In this document: piece after piece, positions 60,479 through 64,000 of the stretch
Layout: every line of letters begins with the position of its first letter
Numbering within the stretch: position 1 is the first letter of the stretch
Assembly: GCA_030620095.1 (NCBI GenBank)
Contig: JAUTXW010000068.1
Coordinates: 1 to 64,000, forward strand
Length of the DNA: 64,000 nt
DNA from: Kuschelorhynchus macadamiae
Lineage: Eukaryota; Arthropoda; Insecta; Coleoptera; Curculionidae
Direction of reading: 5' to 3'
Position numbers and translations under genes: made by a program
Notes under the pieces: model-generated
What the model was told of the DNA's origin: nothing
Seen by the model: only the letters and a program-made list of their open reading frames with translations
The model's database searches: none

Positions 60479-61537
60479 TTATAAAAATTCGATTACTCCA
60501 AGCTCCCTTAATTCATCAAGAATACTCATGATTTCATTCAAATGATTTCTATTTCCAGCTTCTTGAGAGGCATCCAGTTTTGCTAATCTCTCTGTCAGTT
60601 CGTTTACATCATCATAATATACATACTCCTTAGGTCTCTTATTATAGCTTAATAATGCAGATCCGGACTTAGCACGCTGTTTATTCAATTTTGATCCTAC
60701 AGATTTCGATGAGACCAAATGCTGAACATGCTGTTTATATTTTTTTGAGTTGGTTCCTTTTATTTGAGATGATTCATCATAATTTCTCCTGTGGACATTT
60801 GTTTGCTTTAATATCTGTTGATATTGATCTTCGTCATGTCGCACAGGATATAACGGATCTTTTAAAAATAGTAATTCGTATAATCCTCTGGTACCCCTGT
60901 AGGTAATGTCTCCTATTTTAATATCACCATTTGATAGAAAATTAATTTTCTGTGTACCCATTTTCCAGGAATCGGTAACCTGATCATGAGTTAAACCATA
61001 AGTATGATCAATCTTATCAGGTCTAGAGTAATACATATCTATATACTCACGTGCTATCTGTGGATACTGATCCAGATAGTCCATGTAAATATGTGATCGG
61101 TCCCTAATAGATTGTTCAAGGTCATCTTGTTCTTGTATCGGTTTATTATCAATAAAGACAGCATTACTTTCATCATCACTTTGTTGCTTTTCCACATTCG
61201 ATTCCGCTACTAAATCTGTTGGTTGAAATTCTACTTTATTATAATAAGATTTTCTGGGCTTAATATCAACATCCTCATGTTTCACCTTTCTATCCTCCTC
61301 CTCCTCCTCCTCCTCCTCCTTCACTTCGCTCTTAATATGCTTTATATTTGCATTTGTATTCTCTGCTATTTTTGTTAATGGAACTTTTATAGGAGTGAAA
61401 ATTCTATTAATGGCATCATCTTCTTCACTACGCTCCAACTTTAGTGATAAGTATTTTTTTCTAATAGTGTTTGCTGCGTCAAAAATTTTTCGTTTAATGG
61501 CTTTATCCGTTTTGCTTAGAGTTGGGGCCATGACCAT
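60479..61537 (-). CDS. Polinton acidic protein of unknown function (DUF8207-like)
   Basis: 352 residues. After a basic N-terminus there is an acidic run of glutamates (about residues 73-82), coded by a TCC repeat at 61297-61319. The conserved core is in the middle: TYGLTHDQVTDSWKMGTQKI, DIKIGDITYRGTRGLYELLF and TNVHRRNYDESSQIKGTNS. This pattern recurs in Polinton-borne proteins annotated only as unknown; the DUF name is from memory and should be checked. The C-terminus is helical (NELTERLAKLDASQEAG). It lies next to the ATPase, so a virion or packaging role is possible. Confidence 0.65.
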   Translation of the reverse strand: MVMAPTLSKTDKAIKRKIFDAANTIRKKYLSLKLERSEEDDAINRIFTPIKVPLTKIAENTNANIKHIKSEVKEEEEEEEEDRKVKHEDVDIKPRKSYYNKVEFQPTDLVAESNVEKQQSDDESNAVFIDNKPIQEQDDLEQSIRDRSHIYMDYLDQYPQIAREYIDMYYSRPDKIDHTYGLTHDQVTDSWKMGTQKINFLSNGDIKIGDITYRGTRGLYELLFLKDPLYPVRHDEDQYQQILKQTNVHRRNYDESSQIKGTNSKKYKQHVQHLVSSKSVGSKLNKQRAKSGSALLSYNKRPKEYVYYDDVNELTERLAKLDASQEAGNRNHLNEIMSILDELRELGVIEFL

Positions 61538-61634
61538 CAGATAGAATAATACTGACAGAATGTAAATATATAAATTTGTTCAATTTGATGTGTTCCCATT
61601 AATAGCACATCATAAACTAATCAAACTCGGTAAT

Positions 61635-62321
61635 TTAGGGAATTATATAGGTATTAAATTTGCTTCTAAATCTACCCTTATTTATATGATCATCTTTCAT
61701 AATAACTAAAAATCCATATTTCTCCTTCCAACATTCAGAACAAATATTTTTAAAAGTTTCTAATGTCATATCTGTGTTAACATGATCACTATAAATATGT
61801 TTGAGGTTCGTATCGTCCTGCCTAAATAGTATAATCATATTGGAATTATCTCGAATTAATTGTTTCGGAATTTTGGAATATGTTTGACAAAGATAAAATG
61901 AGTCTATATTATTATGCCTTCCCATGCAAAAATAGTTTCTTACTTTGTCTTGCTTGTCACATGCGACATCATCAAATATGAAAATGGAGTCTGGTTTAGC
62001 TTCTTCGGGATCCATAACCATGCTATTATCATTAAATGTATAATATTTCATACCAGATATTCGATTTATCACCTTCTCTAAAAATTTGTACTTTTCCTGA
62101 TGTAGTGATTTAGAATAAATATATATGTTTCGAAATCTTAAACCGTTTAAATCAACTAAAAGGCTCAACATTACATTGCTTTTACCTGAACTGCTGGGAC
62201 CACAAATGATTGCTCTAATAGTGTTTGGCAGAAGCTCACTATGACGTTTTTTTAGTGTTTTATGTTCACTTATATCAAAATTATTAACTTTAATATTAAG
62301 CGGATGCTTTTCAACCCGCAT
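61635..62321 (-). CDS. A32/FtsK-HerA-like genome packaging ATPase
   Basis: 228 residues, open. Walker A is at residues 41-49 (GPSSSGKSN), Walker B at 112-118 (SIFIFDD), followed by FCMGRHNNIDSFYLCQTYSK, with the arginine/glutamine sensor region (YLCQTY). This is the usual size and order for the Polinton and adenovirus-like packaging ATPase, which pumps DNA into capsids. It is transcribed away from the PLA2 gene, with only 50 bp between the two starts, so they must share a short bidirectional promoter. Confidence 0.9.
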   Translation of the reverse strand: MRVEKHPLNIKVNNFDISEHKTLKKRHSELLPNTIRAIICGPSSSGKSNVMLSLLVDLNGLRFRNIYIYSKSLHQEKYKFLEKVINRISGMKYYTFNDNSMVMDPEEAKPDSIFIFDDVACDKQDKVRNYFCMGRHNNIDSFYLCQTYSKIPKQLIRDNSNMIILFRQDDTNLKHIYSDHVNTDMTLETFKNICSECWKEKYGFLVIMKDDHINKGRFRSKFNTYIIP

Positions 62322-62371
62322 CTTATTATTTTTATTTAAGGGGTGTTTATACTAGGAATGCCTCATTATCA
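62322..62371. promoter_or_regulatory. Short divergent promoter between ATPase and PLA2 genes
   Basis: Only 50 bases lie between two opposite start codons, leaving little room for separate promoters. No clear TATA box can be assigned; A/T-rich runs are present. Confidence 0.4.
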
Positions 62372-62959
62372 ATGAGTACTTTGAGGGGCAAAGGTCTCTT
62401 AAATAGCACAATCAATAAATTACCATTTGAACTTCATTTACCTGGTTATTCGTACTGTGGTCCTGGAACTAAACTTAAAGAAAGGTTAGCACGGGGCGAT
62501 TTACCAAAAAACAAGTTGGATAGTTACTGTAAGCAGCACGACATAGAATATTCCAAGCATCAAAATTTAGATAGTCGACATCAAGCAGATAAAGTTTTAC
62601 AGGAAAGAGCTTGGGAAAGAGTCTTATCTAAGGACACCAGTTTGGGTGAAAAAAGTGCAGCTTGGATTGTAACCACCACTATGAAAGCCAAGCGTAAACT
62701 TGGTATGGGGCTTGTAGCTAATAAACAGACAAGAAGACGAAATTTAAAGAGAAGAAAAAAAGTACGTAGCAATGGTAAAACCAAGAGAAAATTAAAATCC
62801 ACGCATACGTTTAATTCTGGTATTGTTAGTAATATTAAAAAACAGTTAAAATGCTGCAAAGGTGGATCACTGAAAGATAATATTAAGCTGGCCGTCAAAG
62901 CCGCTCGGATATCTATGAAAAATATTGGCGGCAAAAAAGAATTAGGCTACCTAGAGTAA
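62372..62959 (+). CDS. Phospholipase A2-domain virion protein
   Basis: 195 residues. The N-terminus reads LPGYSYCGPGTKL (calcium loop at about residues 28-32) and YCKQHDIEYSKH, with the catalytic His-Asp at 56-57, as in the PLA2 domain of parvovirus VP1 and some Polinton proteins. There the enzyme helps particles leave membranes. A strongly basic middle (RRRNLKRRKKVRS) resembles a nuclear or DNA-binding segment. The frame runs past an A6 run at 62933 into a stop; the expected continuation lies one base back, in the next gene's frame. Confidence 0.8.
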   Translation: MSTLRGKGLLNSTINKLPFELHLPGYSYCGPGTKLKERLARGDLPKNKLDSYCKQHDIEYSKHQNLDSRHQADKVLQERAWERVLSKDTSLGEKSAAWIVTTTMKAKRKLGMGLVANKQTRRRNLKRRKKVRSNGKTKRKLKSTHTFNSGIVSNIKKQLKCCKGGSLKDNIKLAVKAARISMKNIGGKKELGYLE

Positions 62960-63231
62960 TCAGAGTACCTAAAATTGGAGGTATTCTTCCTCTTATTCCC
63001 ATATTTGCAGGCTTAAGTGCATTGGGAGCTCTAAGTGGTGGAGCTTCTGCGATATATAAGGCTGTAAATGAGGCAAAAGCAGCAACGGAGAAGCTGCATG
63101 AGTCAAAACGACATAATGAAACTATGGAGGCTATTGCATTAGGAAACAAAAATGGAAAAGGTTTGTATCTGAAACCATACAAAACTGGATATGGTCTTTA
63201 TTTGAAAAAAATGTCAAAAAACTCCCCATAA
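62939..63231 (+). CDS. Small hydrophobic virion-type protein (start uncertain)
   Basis: The frame has RLPRVIRVPKIGGILPLIPI, FAGLSALGALSGGASAIYKA and then NEAKAATEKLHESKRHN, ending in a glycine/tyrosine/lysine tail (GLYLKPYKTGYGLYLKK). A glycine-rich hydrophobic stretch followed by a helix resembles small membrane-active or core proteins next to PLA2 genes in related elements. The first ATG is at 63022, after the conserved hydrophobic part, so the product was probably fused in frame to the PLA2 protein before an indel in the A6 run at 62933-62938. Confidence 0.65.
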
Positions 63232-63590
63232 AGCTACCCAATCGCCCGCTTACCGATAGAGATATTGAAAAGTATGCTAAACAGTTGAATATACCTCATT
63301 TTAGGGGAGTGTTTATGAGGAATAATTTGCCGAAAGCCCCTAAGAAAAATGAATTTGGGGTTATTAATTTAGACAGAAATGATGGTTGTGGTACGCATTG
63401 GGTAGCTTATAAGAAATCTGGTAAAAATGTCGTTTATTTTGATAGTTTTGGAAACCTAAATCCTCCGATAGAAGCTGTTAGATATTTTAAGAAATGTAAA
63501 ATACTCTTTAACTACGATCAGTATCAGACATATACCACTTTTAATTGTGGACATCTTGTATTATCATTTCTTTATAATAAAAGACTATAA
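63222..63590 (+). pseudogene. Adenain-like cysteine protease (PRO), start damaged
   Basis: The domain reads KLPNRPLTDRDIEKYAKQLN, FRGVFMRNNLPK, DGCGTHWVAYKK (catalytic His at about 63396), VVYFDSFGN (Asp at about 63441), YDQYQTY (Gln) and FNCGHLVLSFL (Cys at about 63546). All four active positions are present, so the enzyme core is intact. Related proteases cleave capsid precursors. The frame has no ATG before the domain: a likely start, ATGTCA at about 63211, lies one base out of frame across an A6 run (63216-63221). Confidence 0.8.
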
Positions 63591-63620
63591 AATAATTAAT
63601 TTGTTTAATTTATATCAGTC

Positions 63621-64000
63621 ATGTCTCAGACATTCACATTAAAAGGTCGTTCTAGTTGTTTGAGTGTTGATATTAATCCTCCGATCGAACTCGATACTAA
63701 ATATAGTTATTCACTAGCCCTTATTTCACTTAGTACATGGAATTCCATTCCAAACATAGAGCCTGGGTGTAACAAATTTTATTATATTAAGAACAACGAA
63801 AAAAAGGTTTTGGAAATCCCCACAGGATCTTACGAAGTTATCGATATTGAAAATTTTCTTATAAACGAATTGACTGACAAAAATAAACACGTTACAAATA
63901 TTACTTTAAAGCCCAACAACAATACACTGAAGTGTGAATTAAAGTGCATCTACGATATAGATTTTAAGCCAAACGATAGTATTGGGAATATATTGGCATT
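63621..64000 (+). CDS. Penton-like minor capsid protein, N-terminal part
   Basis: An open frame from ATG 63621 to the end of the window, about 126 codons. It reads MSQTFTLKGRSSCLSVDINP, PIELDTKYSYSLALISLSTW, NSIPNIEPGCNKFYYIKNN, EIPTGSYEVIDIENFLINEL and KPNNNTLKCELKCIYDIDF. This series matches the Polinton minor capsid (penton) protein, a single jelly-roll at capsid vertices. The major capsid gene is expected beyond the window. Confidence 0.75.
   Translation, partial: MSQTFTLKGRSSCLSVDINPPIELDTKYSYSLALISLSTWNSIPNIEPGCNKFYYIKNNEKKVLEIPTGSYEVIDIENFLINELTDKNKHVTNITLKPNNNTLKCELKCIYDIDFKPNDSIGNILA

Larger units (their letters stand above)
49128..64000 (+). mobile_element. Polinton/Maverick, left part (right end outside window)
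   Basis: The hallmark set is present: protein-primed family B polymerase, retroviral-type integrase with chromodomain, A32/FtsK-like ATPase, adenain-like protease and a penton-like minor capsid protein. The left end is placed where homology of the right inverted arm to its partner breaks (AAAAGGTAAG, then AAGTTTCATT). An exact AG start cannot be fixed within about three bases. Genes fall into a plus block (50288-56811), a minus block (57181-62321) and a second plus block from 62372. Most frames are open, but the polymerase and two virion genes carry breaks. Confidence 0.9.

Noticed and set aside
62925..62945. Programmed -1 frameshift between PLA2 and the next frame
   Set aside because: The shift direction fits, but the in-frame sequence is C AAA AAA G, which is not a canonical slippery heptamer, and no pseudoknot could be shown. 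An indel is simpler.

Overview
The window is AT-rich eukaryotic DNA, most likely from an insect. The evidence is the mix of mobile elements: a Polinton/Maverick, an errantivirus primed by tRNA-Ser, Transib, mariner, Helitron, Penelope-like elements (PLEs) and a transposase-like family common in insects. No single-copy host gene, tRNA or rRNA was recognised. Almost all the readable content is mobile DNA in different states of decay, and runs of (TA)n sit at most junctions between elements.

Layout. 1-15700: old relics. These are a hAT copy (1140-2557), a minus-strand non-LTR reverse transcriptase scrap (2880-3715), a possible endonuclease scrap (6680-6880), a Crypton-like tyrosine recombinase (9800-10640) and a spliced, broken insect transposase-like gene (11061-14223) whose intron holds a foldback element. 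15710-17276: a degenerate tandem repeat fused to a truncated PLE and an approximately 0.9 kb (TA)n tract. 17277-25167: a minus-strand Ty3/gypsy errantivirus with LTRs, gag, pol and an env-like region, broken in many places. 25957-27530: a minus-strand Helitron remnant with a minisatellite. 28430-32250: head-to-head PLE copies with a hammerhead ribozyme motif. 32650-37421: a mariner split by a 3.8 kb Transib whose termini look like 23-spacer V(D)J recombination signals. 37091-49127: two 1.5 kb inverted arms enclosing a PLE, a CR1/Jockey-type retrotransposon and a second PLE family with pseudo-LTRs.

49128-64000 (open to the right): the left part of a Polinton/Maverick. Its genes are a putative membrane glycoprotein, two small unknowns, protein-primed DNA polymerase B (broken), a zinc-ribbon protein, a secreted coiled-coil protein, an unknown, an integrase with chromodomain, a fibre-like coiled-coil protein, an acidic unknown, an A32/FtsK-like packaging ATPase, a PLA2-domain protein, a small hydrophobic virion-like protein, an adenain-like protease and the start of a penton-like minor capsid protein. 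The ATPase, protease and capsid genes together describe a virus-like assembly module. Polymerase and integrase would replicate and insert the element. The major capsid gene and right terminus lie outside the window.

Most noteworthy: RSS-like Transib ends with a CGACG target duplication; one canonical hammerhead, and two hammerhead-like hairpins with a paired C3/G8 to U3/A8 change; unusual Polinton cargo (a multi-sequon membrane protein, a secreted coiled coil, a phage-fibre-like repeat protein); splice acceptors placed directly at Polinton start codons; and a GC-rich island beside the Polinton left end.
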